A stretch of 7,302 nt of DNA, from NCBI GenBank assembly GCA_017881545.1, contig JADGQU010000111.1, positions 1 through 7,302 of the forward strand, read 5' to 3'. The stretch comes from Gemmatimonadaceae bacterium (GTDB lineage Bacteria > Gemmatimonadota > Gemmatimonadetes > Gemmatimonadales > Gemmatimonadaceae). The notes beneath the pieces were generated by a model. The model worked only from the letters and a program-made list of their open reading frames with translations. It did no database searches and was not told the origin of the DNA. How positions within the stretch are numbered: the first letter of the stretch is position 1; each line of letters begins with the position of its first letter. This document shows, in pieces, positions 1-6,425 of the stretch. A program made the position numbers and the translations under genes.

Positions 1-1
1 C

Positions 2-193
2 GACAACAACGGCGCGTACTTCGGTGGAACCGCCACCAGCCTTGCCCCTCTTCAGGGCTTCAGCCCGTCGCAGAACGTCACTGTCGTAATCGTGAACGTC
101 GCCGGCCCGCCGGGTTCGTGGAGCGGCACCGCAACGCATTCGCAGTCAGCGAAAGTTTGCACGATGGCCAACGGCGTTATTACCTGCGTGTAA
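2..193 (+). CDS. Type IV pilin-like protein, C-terminal part (5' end outside window)
   Basis: The frame is open from base 2 to a TAA at 191-193 and gives the last 63 residues of a protein. The N-terminal prepilin helix lies off the left edge, so family membership rests on similarity to the complete pilin at 2748-3167. Both share an NxG-x-YF-x-GTAT segment, then a GFSPS/GFTPS turn followed by a VTV strand, and a C-terminal pair of cysteines nine positions apart (residues 53 and 62 here) framing a short G-V-I/V-T segment. Such a cysteine pair near the C terminus is typical of the D-region disulfide of type IV pilins and pseudopilins, which form pilus or type II secretion fibres after cleavage by a prepilin peptidase. 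This protein ends one residue after the second cysteine, whereas the paralog carries a 13-residue tail. Which pilus or pseudopilus it belongs to cannot be told. Confidence 0.75.
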   Translation, partial: DNNGAYFGGTATSLAPLQGFSPSQNVTVVIVNVAGPPGSWSGTATHSQSAKVCTMANGVITCV

Positions 194-227
194 GTAGCGC
201 ATCGGTAGGTGTAACGTACGAGTAAAG

Positions 228-265
228 AAAAAAGGGGACGGCGTAATGCCGCCCCCTTTTTTTTT
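228..265 (+). terminator. Rho-independent terminator of the first pilin gene
   Basis: A run of six A residues leads into a nine-pair GC-rich stem (234-242 with 248-256, one A/C mismatch) around a five-base loop, followed by nine T residues at 257-265. The A and T runs extend the stem. It lies 35 bases after the pilin stop codon and is oriented to end that transcript. Confidence 0.9.
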
Positions 266-273
266 CACTGCAG

Positions 274-337
274 TGCCTGAAGAGGAAGGAGGTGAACCTC
301 CGACCTCACGCTTATCAGGCGCAGCTAGCCATAACGC
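274..337 (-). pseudogene. Degenerate tRNA-Ile(GAT) 3'-half remnant, possible att copy
   Basis: On the minus strand this stretch reads as the anticodon arm with a GAT anticodon, the variable loop and the T arm of tRNA-Ile. Bases 293-321 match bases 2497-2525 of the intact tRNA at 28 of 29 positions. The anticodon stem still closes with wobble pairs, and the T stem can form. However, the T loop has C where the universal A58 belongs, the 5' acceptor strand is absent, the D arm is only vaguely recognisable, and about five extra bases separate the T stem from a CAGGCA 3' end. It therefore cannot fold as a normal tRNA. A remnant of an old duplication or the distal attachment site of an integrated element are the simplest readings. 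A structured RNA is a weaker alternative, because GCCTGA (275-280) and TCAGGC (315-320) could also pair around an inner GGAGG/CCTCC hairpin. Confidence 0.6.
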
Positions 338-603
338 AAAGTCCGGCGCGGGGCCGGTTTTCATAGGGCAGGAGCCACTATCGCCGGCATCCTGCCGGTC
401 AAGGCGTCAACCACCCATCTTCCCGTCGTGAACCGCGGGGAGTTAGGCGTCCGGAGTACGGCGGACCGGTTGGGCGGTGAATAGCAGATATTGCGACGCC
501 GCGTTGGCAAGAGTCAGGGGTAGTATCCTGTGCAGGTGAATAGAGAGTTAGGCCGCAACGATGCCACGATGCGACTTCGCTCGCAGCTCGCACCATCAGC
601 TTC
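338..603. other. Intergenic segment without recognisable gene
   Basis: This stretch between the tRNA remnant and the gene at 616 holds only short overlapping open frames on both strands, with no ribosome binding sites or protein-like composition. TTGGCA at about 505 and TATCCT at about 525 could be promoter elements, but they are only 14 bases apart, so I do not call a promoter. GTTAGGC occurs twice (near 442 and 547) without any partner sequence that would make an integron attC site. Confidence 0.4.
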
Positions 604-615
604 AGGAGGTCATTT

Positions 616-1161
616 GTGAGACTCACCCAATTTGCATTGGCATTGTCCACTCTCGTCCTCGTATCCGACCTCGGCGGGCAAGCCCCTCTCGAGGCTGCGG
701 TCAGGACCCTCAAGCCAGGTGAGACAGTTCGGATCCGGGTTCATGGGGGTGGCAGGATCGAGTCTCGCATACGTTCGCTGCAAGCGAAATCGCTGACTCT
801 GCAACTGGTGGGGGATAGCGCCGCTTTTGATGTCGCTGCCATAGACTCCCTCTGGGTAAGAGGGCGAGCAACTCGAACTGGAGCGATCGCCGGTGGGGCA
901 CTGGTCGGGGTTGCATCCTTCGCATTTTGGGGTGCATTGTGCAGCGGCCTCAGCGACGCGGGGGGCTGCAACGAATGGGGTCGTGTGACCGCCTACTCCG
1001 TGGCAGGAGCAGGTGTAGGTGCGCTTATCGGAGCAGCAGTCGGCGCCTCAGTGCCGAAGTGGCGACTTCGCTACGCACGAGCCCTTCCTGGGCAAGGCAC
1101 CCTCATACGTCTACCGCAGGGTAGGCTGGGTCTCGGAGTTGCTTACACGGTTGGTTGGTGA
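616..1161 (+). CDS. Signal-peptide, glycine-zipper envelope protein of unknown function
   Basis: A 181-residue protein starting with GTG. The start is fixed by an AGGAGGT ribosome binding site at 604-610, five bases upstream. Residues 1-22 form a signal peptide (one Arg, hydrophobic core, G-G-Q-A end). Residues 30-75 look like a small beta domain of the type K-P-G-[DE]-x-VR-[IV]-R-V-x-G-G-G-R-I-E-x-R, ending at an IDSLWVR segment. Residues about 87-146 are glycine- and alanine-rich (GAIAGGALVGVA; GAGVGALIGAAVGASVP), two glycine-zipper membrane segments separated by a short loop with two cysteines. I know this layout from hypothetical proteins in Gemmatimonadota-like genomes, but no function is assigned. 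It is probably membrane- or periplasm-associated. It is the host-like, GC-rich gene within the segment flanked by tRNA-Ile sequences, which argues against the whole segment being recently foreign. A terminator lies about 80 bases downstream. Confidence 0.75.
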   Translation: MRLTQFALALSTLVLVSDLGGQAPLEAAVRTLKPGETVRIRVHGGGRIESRIRSLQAKSLTLQLVGDSAAFDVAAIDSLWVRGRATRTGAIAGGALVGVASFAFWGALCSGLSDAGGCNEWGRVTAYSVAGAGVGALIGAAVGASVPKWRLRYARALPGQGTLIRLPQGRLGLGVAYTVGW

Positions 1162-1242
1162 CGTGAGGTGTAAGTGTCCAGTGTCCTGGGGGTAGCGGAC
1201 CAGGCTCTCGAGGAGGACTCACAGTTTTCCGCTCACAAAAAC

Positions 1243-1270
1243 AAACGGACGCCCACTAGACGTCCGTTTT
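1243..1270. terminator. Bidirectional terminator between convergent genes
   Basis: A nine-pair perfect stem (1243-1251 AAACGGACG with 1261-1269 CGTCCGTTT) encloses a nine-base loop. TTTT follows on the plus strand, and on the minus strand TTTG then TTTTT follows. It sits between the plus-strand gene ending at 1161 and the minus-strand methyltransferase ending at 1286, so it can stop both transcripts. Confidence 0.85.
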
Positions 1271-1285
1271 CATTTGGATCAAGAG

Positions 1286-1978
1286 TCATCGCGCTTTTCT
1301 GGCTGTGACGATAGCGGATGCCTCAAAAGCGAGAGACGCTACGTTGATATTGGAAAACTCGTTTGATTTAAGAATTTCAGTCAACTCATTTACCCAGTTT
1401 GTTTCCTTGAGGACAGCCGGCAGTTCGCGAAAAGCTGTCTCCCACTCGGGATATTTCCAGGCGCCATAGGTTTGTAGAAACTTGAAGTTCAGCTTCCAAA
1501 GGCTAGCCAAAACCGGGTTGGCAGGACAAGTAAGCTCGTGGATGATGAGAACGCCGCCCTCGCGCAGCATTCCTCTCGCGTTTTCGATCAAACGATCGAG
1601 ATCAGCGTACTTGGCCAGGTAAGAGGAAGTTATACAATCAAAACCTCCATCCAGAATTACGTCCTCCGCGCGACCGGAAATAAACTCGATGTTAGTCAGT
1701 TGGAGGTCTTTAGCTTTTTTCCTGGCTATGCTTATGTATTCGTCCTGTAGATCGACGCCGATGACGCGGCAGTGGGGAAACTTTCGGGCAATTTTGAAAG
1801 TTAGAATGCCGGTCCCGCAAGCTTGATCCAGGATTTGCCTGGAACCTTTGGGCACTTTGTTGAGGATCAGTTTTTTCCACCATATATCAAGTCCCAAAGT
1901 GCTCAGATTGGCTATCTGATCATATGTGGCACCGTTGCTCGAAAAGAATCTCTCCGCTAAATCAGTTCCAGTTATCAT
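1286..1978 (-). CDS. UbiE/MenG-like class I SAM-dependent methyltransferase
   Basis: A 230-residue protein of near-normal length for the UbiE/COQ5-like family of class I methyltransferases. Residues 17-36 (ATYDQIANLSTLGLDIWW) resemble the N-terminal helix of UbiE/MenG. The SAM-binding motif I is ILDQACGTG at 49-57. The acidic residue that contacts the ribose is in VIGVDLQ (D76). AEDV at 104-107 is the post-II motif, and MLREGGVLIIHEL at 137-149 is the strand after motif III. The C-terminal half, with ELPAVLKETNW around 185-195, resembles small-molecule methyltransferases more than protein or nucleic acid ones. It may methylate a quinone-like or lipid substrate, but no other quinone genes are nearby and the substrate is unknown. 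Its composition is unlike that of the neighbours: two hand-counted 60-base samples (1321-1380, 1681-1740) are about 38% GC, against about 70% in a sample from typA. Codons ending in A or T are frequent. No strong ribosome binding site precedes the ATG. Recent horizontal acquisition is likely. Confidence 0.85.
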   Translation of the reverse strand: MITGTDLAERFFSSNGATYDQIANLSTLGLDIWWKKLILNKVPKGSRQILDQACGTGILTFKIARKFPHCRVIGVDLQDEYISIARKKAKDLQLTNIEFISGRAEDVILDGGFDCITSSYLAKYADLDRLIENARGMLREGGVLIIHELTCPANPVLASLWKLNFKFLQTYGAWKYPEWETAFRELPAVLKETNWVNELTEILKSNEFSNINVASLAFEASAIVTARKAR

Positions 1979-2000
1979 GACGTTTTCTCGATTCCATCCC

Positions 2001-2195
2001 TTAATCTGTACCCGAATAGCTGACGCCGTGGCCTTTCAGCCGCGGCGCTTGGACTGTGGACGTCGAGACGCAAGTGGTATCCGTTGCGCTACCACGCGCC
2101 CAGGACAGTCCGAGAAAGTCGGCTATCTCGCTCGGACACGCATGGGGCCCTTTTGCAATCAGCTCCGCAGAGAATCCTGTTGCCTCGGTGAGTTG
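2001..2195 (-). pseudogene. Possible sulfotransferase C-terminal remnant
   Basis: This is a minus-strand frame of 64 codons lying between two stops, with no ATG, GTG or TTG start. It contains PSEIADFLGLSW (residues 21-32), which resembles the helix and loop of sulfotransferases just after the PAPS-binding region (pattern like [IL]x[DE]FLGLPW). About ten residues further on, VSTSTVQAP is reminiscent of the V-x-T-[AS]-S-x-x-Q-V-R-x-P segment that follows in those enzymes. The match is short and was made by eye. If real, it is a decayed 3' end whose catalytic part is missing, and it lies directly upstream of the foreign-looking methyltransferase in the same orientation. A chance reading frame remains quite possible, because the opposite strand is also open here. 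Confidence 0.25.
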
Positions 2196-2227
2196 TCAGG
2201 TCGATGAACTTACAATTCTCGGCGTCT

Positions 2228-2416
2228 TCAGGGTGACACGGTAGCGTCAAAAGCATAGATGCCGCGTTCGCAAAAGTGATCGACCAATCCTTTGATATGC
2301 GGATACTGTGTCATCAGACCCTCAATTCCCTTTGCGAATTTCTAGCCGTCATCGCTGTGATCGCGGGCTATTGAATTTTCTTTGTTACCGCAAACCGTTA
2401 CTGCAGCCTGGAACTA
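2228..2416 (-). pseudogene. Possible decayed coding fragment, unidentified
   Basis: Between a TAG at 2414-2416 and a TGA at 2228-2230, one minus-strand frame is open except for a single TAG at 2342-2344. Its translation has protein-like composition: the part after the internal stop includes KFAKGIEGLMTQYPHIKGL and then VDHFCERGIYAFDATVSP. An ATG at 2314 would give a 28-residue peptide, with no ribosome binding site. I recognise no family. TAG differs from CAG (Gln) by one base, so an inactivated gene is possible. This rests only on composition and frame continuity, and chance is a real alternative. Confidence 0.2.
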
Positions 2417-2430
2417 CAGGCAGAAATAGC

Positions 2431-2465
2431 AAATGGCACCACACCCTAATTGGTTGTGGTGCCAT
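2431..2465 (-). terminator. Stem-loop terminator downstream of tRNA-Ile
   Basis: A perfect 11-pair stem (2433-2443 with 2455-2465) has an 11-base loop. Read on the minus strand it is followed by TTTGCTATTTC, a broken T-rich tract. It begins 16 bases after the 3' end of the minus-strand tRNA and is placed to terminate that transcript. Confidence 0.7.
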
Positions 2466-2480
2466 CGTTTAACTGATTCA

Positions 2481-2554
<74 letters not shown>

Positions 2555-2593
2555 CTCGCCATCGGGCTAACCGCCTATGGCGCAGAGTCTTGC

Positions 2594-2622
2594 AACATAG
2601 CCGCGCACCCCAGCACGGTCAA
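2594..2622 (-). promoter_or_regulatory. Sigma70-type promoter of tRNA-Ile
   Basis: On the minus strand, a -35 box TTGACC (2617-2622) and a -10 box TATGTT (2594-2599) are separated by exactly 17 bases. Transcription would start near 2587, giving a leader of about 33 bases before the tRNA 5' end at 2554. Both boxes are close to consensus, as expected for a stable RNA gene. Confidence 0.7.
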
Positions 2623-2747
2623 TCGGCCGACGATGGCGTTCGTGACTTTACCGTAATGCTGCTTTCACGGCCTCGTCATGGGCCGGGGTGAGTATTTCAG
2701 GTGGGCAAATCTCCCGCGCGCATCCTGACTCATTCCGTCTTGCACCC

Positions 2748-3167
2748 ATGGCTGAAAACCGAAACGGATTCACACTGATCGAAATCCTGATCGTCTGTGT
2801 CGTGCTCGGTATTCTCGCCGCCACCGCGATACCGCGGTACTCGGGCGCCAAGGAAAAGGCTCACGCGGCAGCGATGAAAGCAGACCTGCATAACGTCGCA
2901 GTCCTCGAGGAGCAGTACGCTTCGGATCCCATCAACCACGGCCAGTATTTCTCCGGCACCGCGACCGCAGACACGCCCCTCAATGGATTCACGCCATCCC
3001 CCGGCGTCACGGTCACGCTGACCGCGTTCAACACCCCAGGCACCCAGTTCGCCGACTGGGCGGCCGTCGTCAAGCACTCGGAATCCTCCGAAAGCTGCGA
3101 GATGAAGACGGGTGTCGTCACCTGCACGACGACAAACGCGATGACGACGGGCGTCCTCAACCCCTAG
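2748..3167 (+). CDS. Type IV pilin-like protein (complete prepilin)
   Basis: A 139-residue prepilin starting at ATG 2748. MAENRNG is a short type III leader, followed by the processing site G7|F8 in NGFTLIEILIV. Mature position 5 is the conserved Glu (E12). A hydrophobic helix (8-30) ends in AIPRY, the hallmark join of type IV pilins and pseudopilins. The next amphipathic helix (33-60) leads into a globular part. Cys117 and Cys126 can form the C-terminal D-region disulfide. Cys17 inside the hydrophobic helix is unusual. After cleavage and N-methylation by a PilD-type peptidase the protein should assemble into a pilus or secretion pseudopilus in the inner membrane. The frame is open further upstream to a GTG at 2688, but the pilin leader fixes the start at 2748. 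No clear Shine-Dalgarno sequence precedes it. It is a paralog of the truncated gene at 2-193, with no assembly genes in view. Confidence 0.9.
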   Translation: MAENRNGFTLIEILIVCVVLGILAATAIPRYSGAKEKAHAAAMKADLHNVAVLEEQYASDPINHGQYFSGTATADTPLNGFTPSPGVTVTLTAFNTPGTQFADWAAVVKHSESSESCEMKTGVVTCTTTNAMTTGVLNP

Positions 3168-3187
3168 AGAACCCGGGACCACTCACT

Positions 3188-3222
3188 AAAAAAGAAATGC
3201 CCCGCGATCGCGGGGCATTTTT
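3188..3222. terminator. Bidirectional terminator, perfect palindrome
   Basis: Bases 3195-3220 are a perfect 26-base palindrome that folds into an 11-pair stem (AAATGCCCCGC with its complement) with a GATC loop. An A run lies on its left (3188-3193) and a T run on its right (3218-3222), so it works in both directions. It ends the pilin transcript from the left and the typA/acidic protein transcript from the right. Confidence 0.9.
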
Positions 3223-3249
3223 GTCTCGCTCGTCTGAACGAGAGCCCGG

Positions 3250-3576
3250 TCAGTCCTCGTACTTCCGAGGGTGCGCCGGGTGCGGCTTCTCGATCTCTTC
3301 CGTGTCGAACTCGTCGTCGAGATCGATGAGGTCGTCGTCGAGATCATCATCGAGGTCGTCATCCTCGTCCTCGTCCAGATCATCTTCATCAAGGTCCGCG
3401 TCGTCGGCGTCTTCCACTTCGTCGTCCCACTCGTCCTCGACGTCGTCATCATCATCTTCCAGGTCGTCCTCGAGGTCCTCGTCCTCGGGGTCACCCTCTG
3501 GGGCCTTCTTCGCCAGCCACGCTTCGGGTTCCCCCTCGTTCAGGAAACCGCTCGCGGACTCCAGCATGGCGCACAT
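3250..3576 (-). CDS. Extremely acidic Asp/Glu-rich protein, unknown function
   Basis: A 108-residue protein in three parts. Residues 1-28 are fairly ordinary (MCAMLESASGFL, then EAWLAKKAPEG). From 29 to 96, about 50 of 68 residues are Asp or Glu, with leucines often four apart in the last third (DDDLDDDLDDDLIDL). The last 12 residues are a short basic/proline tail containing KPHPAHPRKY. There is no signal peptide or membrane segment, so it should be cytoplasmic and largely disordered. A GGGAG ribosome binding site at 3586-3590, nine bases before the ATG at 3576, supports this start; the second Met (codon 4) would be too far away. It begins 20 bases after the typA stop, so co-transcription and possibly coupled translation are likely. 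Candidate roles are a polyanionic nucleic-acid mimic or chaperone for ribosomal proteins, or a cation buffer, but these are speculation. The Bacillus RNA polymerase delta subunit has a comparable acidic tail but a larger N-terminal domain, which is missing here. Confidence 0.75.
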   Translation of the reverse strand: MCAMLESASGFLNEGEPEAWLAKKAPEGDPEDEDLEDDLEDDDDDVEDEWDDEVEDADDADLDEDDLDEDEDDDLDDDLDDDLIDLDDEFDTEEIEKPHPAHPRKYED

Positions 3577-3596
3577 TACCGTGATCTCCCTGGTTG

Positions 3597-5441
3597 TTAG
3601 ACGGAAGCGCGCTCGCGCTTCGCCTCGCGTGACAGCTTCTTTCGATCGTTAGAGTTGAGGAAGCGCTTCCGCAGTCTGATGGACTTCGGCGTAACCTCGA
3701 TCAGCTCGTCTTCCTCGATATACTCCAGCGCACCTTCCAGCGTCAACTCCCGCGGCGGCTCGAGCTGAATATTTTCGTCGCTCGACTTGGACCGCATGTT
3801 GGTCAGCTTCTTCTCGCGGGTCGGATTGACGTCCATGTCGCCCGGCCTCGAATTCTCGCCAACCAGCATGCCCTCGTAAACCGCGTCACCAGGGGCAACG
3901 AATAGGGTAGCTCTCTCCGCGAGATTTGCAAGCGCGAAAGCAACTATGACGCCGCCTTCCATGGAGACGAGGGTGCCCCTCATCCGCCCGGCCAGGGGAC
4001 CCGCCCATGGCCCGTACTCCAGGAAGCGATGGTGCATGATCCCGGTCCCGCGAGTGTCGGTCATGAACTCCGAGCGGTAACCGAACAATCCCCGCGCCGG
4101 GATCCTGTATAACAGCCGCACCATTCCCTGCCCCGGATTCTTCATCTCCAGCATCGCCGCCCGGCGCGGTCCGAGCTTCTCGATCACGACGCCTAGGAAT
4201 TCTTCAGGCACGTCGATGGACAGCTCCTCGTAGGGCTCGAGCCGCTCCCCCTGCGGGCCCTCGCGCGTGATCACCCGTGGGCGCGACACCTGAAATTCGT
4301 ATCCTTCGCGCCGCATCGTCTCCATGAGGATCGTGAGGTGCAGCTCACCGCGACCGGACACAGTCCACGTGTCGGTGGAATCGGTATCTTCGACCCTGAG
4401 CGCCACGTTCCGCTCGAGCTCTTTGAACAGCCGCTCCCGGAGCTGACGAGAGGTGACGAATTTCCCGTCCTTGCCGGCGAAGGGAGAGTTGTTGACCAGG
4501 TAGTCCACCGAGATCGTGGGCTCCTCGACCGAAATCCCCTCCAGCCGCTCCGGATGCTCGAGGTCGGTGACCGTGAGACCGATCTCGACTCCCTCGAGTC
4601 CGGCCAGAGCCACGATCTCACCCGCGGAGGCCTGCGGAACCTCGATTCGATCGAGTCCCTCATAGGTGAAGAGCTTGGTCACGCGCGACTGCTCCGCCTT
4701 CTGCGAGCCATCGAGCGGCAAGAGAGCAACCGGATCTCCGACGTGAATGGTGCCTCGTTCGATGCGGCCGATCCCCAAACGTCCGAGGTACGGTGAATGA
4801 TCGATCGTCGAAATCAGCATCTGAAACGGACCAGCATCATCATGCGGCGGCGCGGGGACGTGCTCTATGATCGCGTCGAAGAGGGGCGAAAGATCGACGG
4901 GCGTGACCTCCATGTCCATCGTCGCCACGCCTTCGCGTGCTGACGCGTAGACGACGGTCGCGTTGAGCTGGGCCTCGTTCGCCTCGAGCTCGATCAATAG
5001 GTCCAGCACCTCGTCGTGGACGCGCATCGGGTCCGAGCCTGCCCTGTCGATCTTGTTGATCACGATGATCGGCGTGCGATCGAGGGCCAGAGCCTTTCTG
5101 AGGACGAAGCGCGTCTGTGGCATTGGCCCATCGAACGCATCGACGACGAGCAGCACGCCATCCACCATGCGGAGGATTCGTTCCACCTCGCCGCCGAAAT
5201 CGGAGTGGCCAGGCGTGTCGACGACGTTGATCTTCGTCCCCTTCCACCGGATCGAGGTGTTCTTTGCCAGGATGGTGATGCCGCGCTCGCGCTCGAGCGG
5301 GTTGGAATCCATGACGCGCTCCATCACGACCTGGTTCTCGCGGAATGCCCCCGCCTGCCGGAGCATTTTATCCACGAGAGTTGTCTTGCCGTGATCGACG
5401 TGCGCGATGATCGCGATGTTACGGAATTCCAGCTTTGCCAT
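3597..5441 (-). CDS. typA: Translational GTPase TypA/BipA
   Basis: A complete 614-residue TypA/BipA, a ribosome-binding GTPase of the EF-G/LepA superfamily that helps 50S subunit assembly and adaptation to stress and cold. The GTPase motifs are all present: P-loop AHVDHGKT (13-20), switch I RGITI (53-57), DTPGH (75-79), NKID (129-132) and SAREG (167-171). They are followed by domain II (about 205-300), the EF-G-like domains III and V (VSGRGELHL, then the REGYEFQVSRPRV region), and the TypA-specific C-terminal domain with ENSRPGDMDVNPTREKKLTN and the terminal ELIEVTPKSIRLRKR segment. Length and ends fit the family (about 600-615). The start is fixed by the conserved MAKLEFRNIAIIAH beginning, although only a weak AAGG precedes it. 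It lies 15 bases after the cation transporter stop and 20 bases before the acidic protein gene, which suggests one transcription unit. Confidence 0.97.
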   Translation of the reverse strand: MAKLEFRNIAIIAHVDHGKTTLVDKMLRQAGAFRENQVVMERVMDSNPLERERGITILAKNTSIRWKGTKINVVDTPGHSDFGGEVERILRMVDGVLLVVDAFDGPMPQTRFVLRKALALDRTPIIVINKIDRAGSDPMRVHDEVLDLLIELEANEAQLNATVVYASAREGVATMDMEVTPVDLSPLFDAIIEHVPAPPHDDAGPFQMLISTIDHSPYLGRLGIGRIERGTIHVGDPVALLPLDGSQKAEQSRVTKLFTYEGLDRIEVPQASAGEIVALAGLEGVEIGLTVTDLEHPERLEGISVEEPTISVDYLVNNSPFAGKDGKFVTSRQLRERLFKELERNVALRVEDTDSTDTWTVSGRGELHLTILMETMRREGYEFQVSRPRVITREGPQGERLEPYEELSIDVPEEFLGVVIEKLGPRRAAMLEMKNPGQGMVRLLYRIPARGLFGYRSEFMTDTRGTGIMHHRFLEYGPWAGPLAGRMRGTLVSMEGGVIVAFALANLAERATLFVAPGDAVYEGMLVGENSRPGDMDVNPTREKKLTNMRSKSSDENIQLEPPRELTLEGALEYIEEDELIEVTPKSIRLRKRFLNSNDRKKLSREAKRERASV

Positions 5442-5456
5442 AGCCTTATAAGTTAG

Positions 5457-6425
5457 CTAGGCGTGCAAGTGCCTCTCGCGATCCAGCATATCGTCTCTTT
5501 CGAGCTGGATTGTCACGTGCTGGATGCCGAAGAGGCGCATCGCGTCGTGGATGTGCTCCAGGACGTGCTGGTGCTGTCCGGGCTCGCGCACAATGCAGTG
5601 CGCGCTCATCGCCACCACCGCCGGCGTCACCGCCCAGACGTGCAGATCGTGCACCGACTCGATCCCGGGGATCGCCTCCAGCTGTCCCCGCACCGCGGGA
5701 AGCGGAATGTGCGCCGGCGTCGACTCGAGAAGGATGTCCACGGACTCCCGTACCAGACGCCACGCTCCGCTCATGATGAGAACTGTCGTGAGAACAGACG
5801 CGATCGGGTCCGCCATCAACCAGCCGGTATAACGGATCAGTATCGCCGCGACCAGCGTCCCGACGCTCGCGAGCAAATCGCCGAGCACGTGCAGGTAGGC
5901 GCCGCGGGTGTTCATGTTGGCCGCGGCGCTGCCAACCAGGACGCGCGCGGCAATGATGTTGACTATCAATCCCGCGGTCGCGACGGCGAGCATCAAGCCG
6001 CCCTGGATGGGCGCGGGCGCACGGAACCGCGACGCTGCTTCCCACAGAATCCCCGCGGAGATCAGCAGCAGCGTCGACCCGTTCAGGAACGCGGCCAGAA
6101 TCTCCCAACGCAGGTACCCATATGTCTTTTGCGGCGTCTCTGGCTGCTTGCTGAACCACGCCACGAACAGAGCGAGGGCGAGCGCGGCCACATCGGTGAG
6201 CATGTGCCCGGCGTCGGCGAGAAGCGCGATGGAGTTGGAGAGGAATCCCCCGATGACCTCGACGACCAGCAACGTCGCCGTGAGCACCAGTGCGATTCGC
6301 AGGCTCCGGACGGGAGCATCAGCCGCGTGCGAGTGGCCCGGCACATGGTGATGGGTGCCGTCGTGCTGGTGTCCGTCCCCGGAATTGTGGTAAGTTGTTT
6401 CCGTGCTCGGTCGGCTGCTCGCCAT
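5457..6425 (-). CDS. CDF family Zn2+/cation efflux transporter (ZitB/CzcD-like)
   Basis: A 322-residue cation diffusion facilitator, which exports Zn2+ (or a related divalent cation) from the cytoplasm in exchange for protons. A His-rich cytoplasmic N terminus (HQHDGTHHHVPGHSH, residues 19-33) precedes six membrane helices, at roughly 42-60, 64-91, 107-130, 143-162, 177-197 and 201-221. The transport site is the paired HxxxD motif, H74/D78 in helix 2 (ADAGHMLTD) and H179/D183 in helix 5 (HVLGD), as in Zn-transporting ZitB/CzcD proteins. A cytoplasmic ferredoxin-like C-terminal domain (about 222-310, with GIESVHDLHVWAVTP) follows. The frame is open far upstream to 6863, but that part runs antisense to the CNNM gene and is not transporter-like, so ATG 6425 is preferred. 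AGGAG at 6439-6443 lies 13 bases before it, rather far. The only later candidate, a GTG at residue 28, would remove most of the His-rich tail. It is followed closely by typA. Confidence 0.92.
   Translation of the reverse strand: MASSRPSTETTYHNSGDGHQHDGTHHHVPGHSHAADAPVRSLRIALVLTATLLVVEVIGGFLSNSIALLADAGHMLTDVAALALALFVAWFSKQPETPQKTYGYLRWEILAAFLNGSTLLLISAGILWEAASRFRAPAPIQGGLMLAVATAGLIVNIIAARVLVGSAAANMNTRGAYLHVLGDLLASVGTLVAAILIRYTGWLMADPIASVLTTVLIMSGAWRLVRESVDILLESTPAHIPLPAVRGQLEAIPGIESVHDLHVWAVTPAVVAMSAHCIVREPGQHQHVLEHIHDAMRLFGIQHVTIQLERDDMLDRERHLHA

Noticed and set aside
440..553. Two GTTAGGC motifs suggesting integron attC core sites
   Set aside because: No matching RYYYAAC partner or attC-like inverted structure was found near either copy, and none follows the gene at 616-1161.
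2740..2744. TTGCA as the -12 box of a sigma54 promoter for the pilin gene
   Set aside because: No GG-containing -24 element lies at the required distance, and the motif touches the start codon.
3197..3652. Plus-strand Ser/Arg-rich frame over the acidic gene
   Set aside because: The repetitive serine text is the antisense of GAC/GAG codons. The minus strand has the ribosome binding site and operon context.
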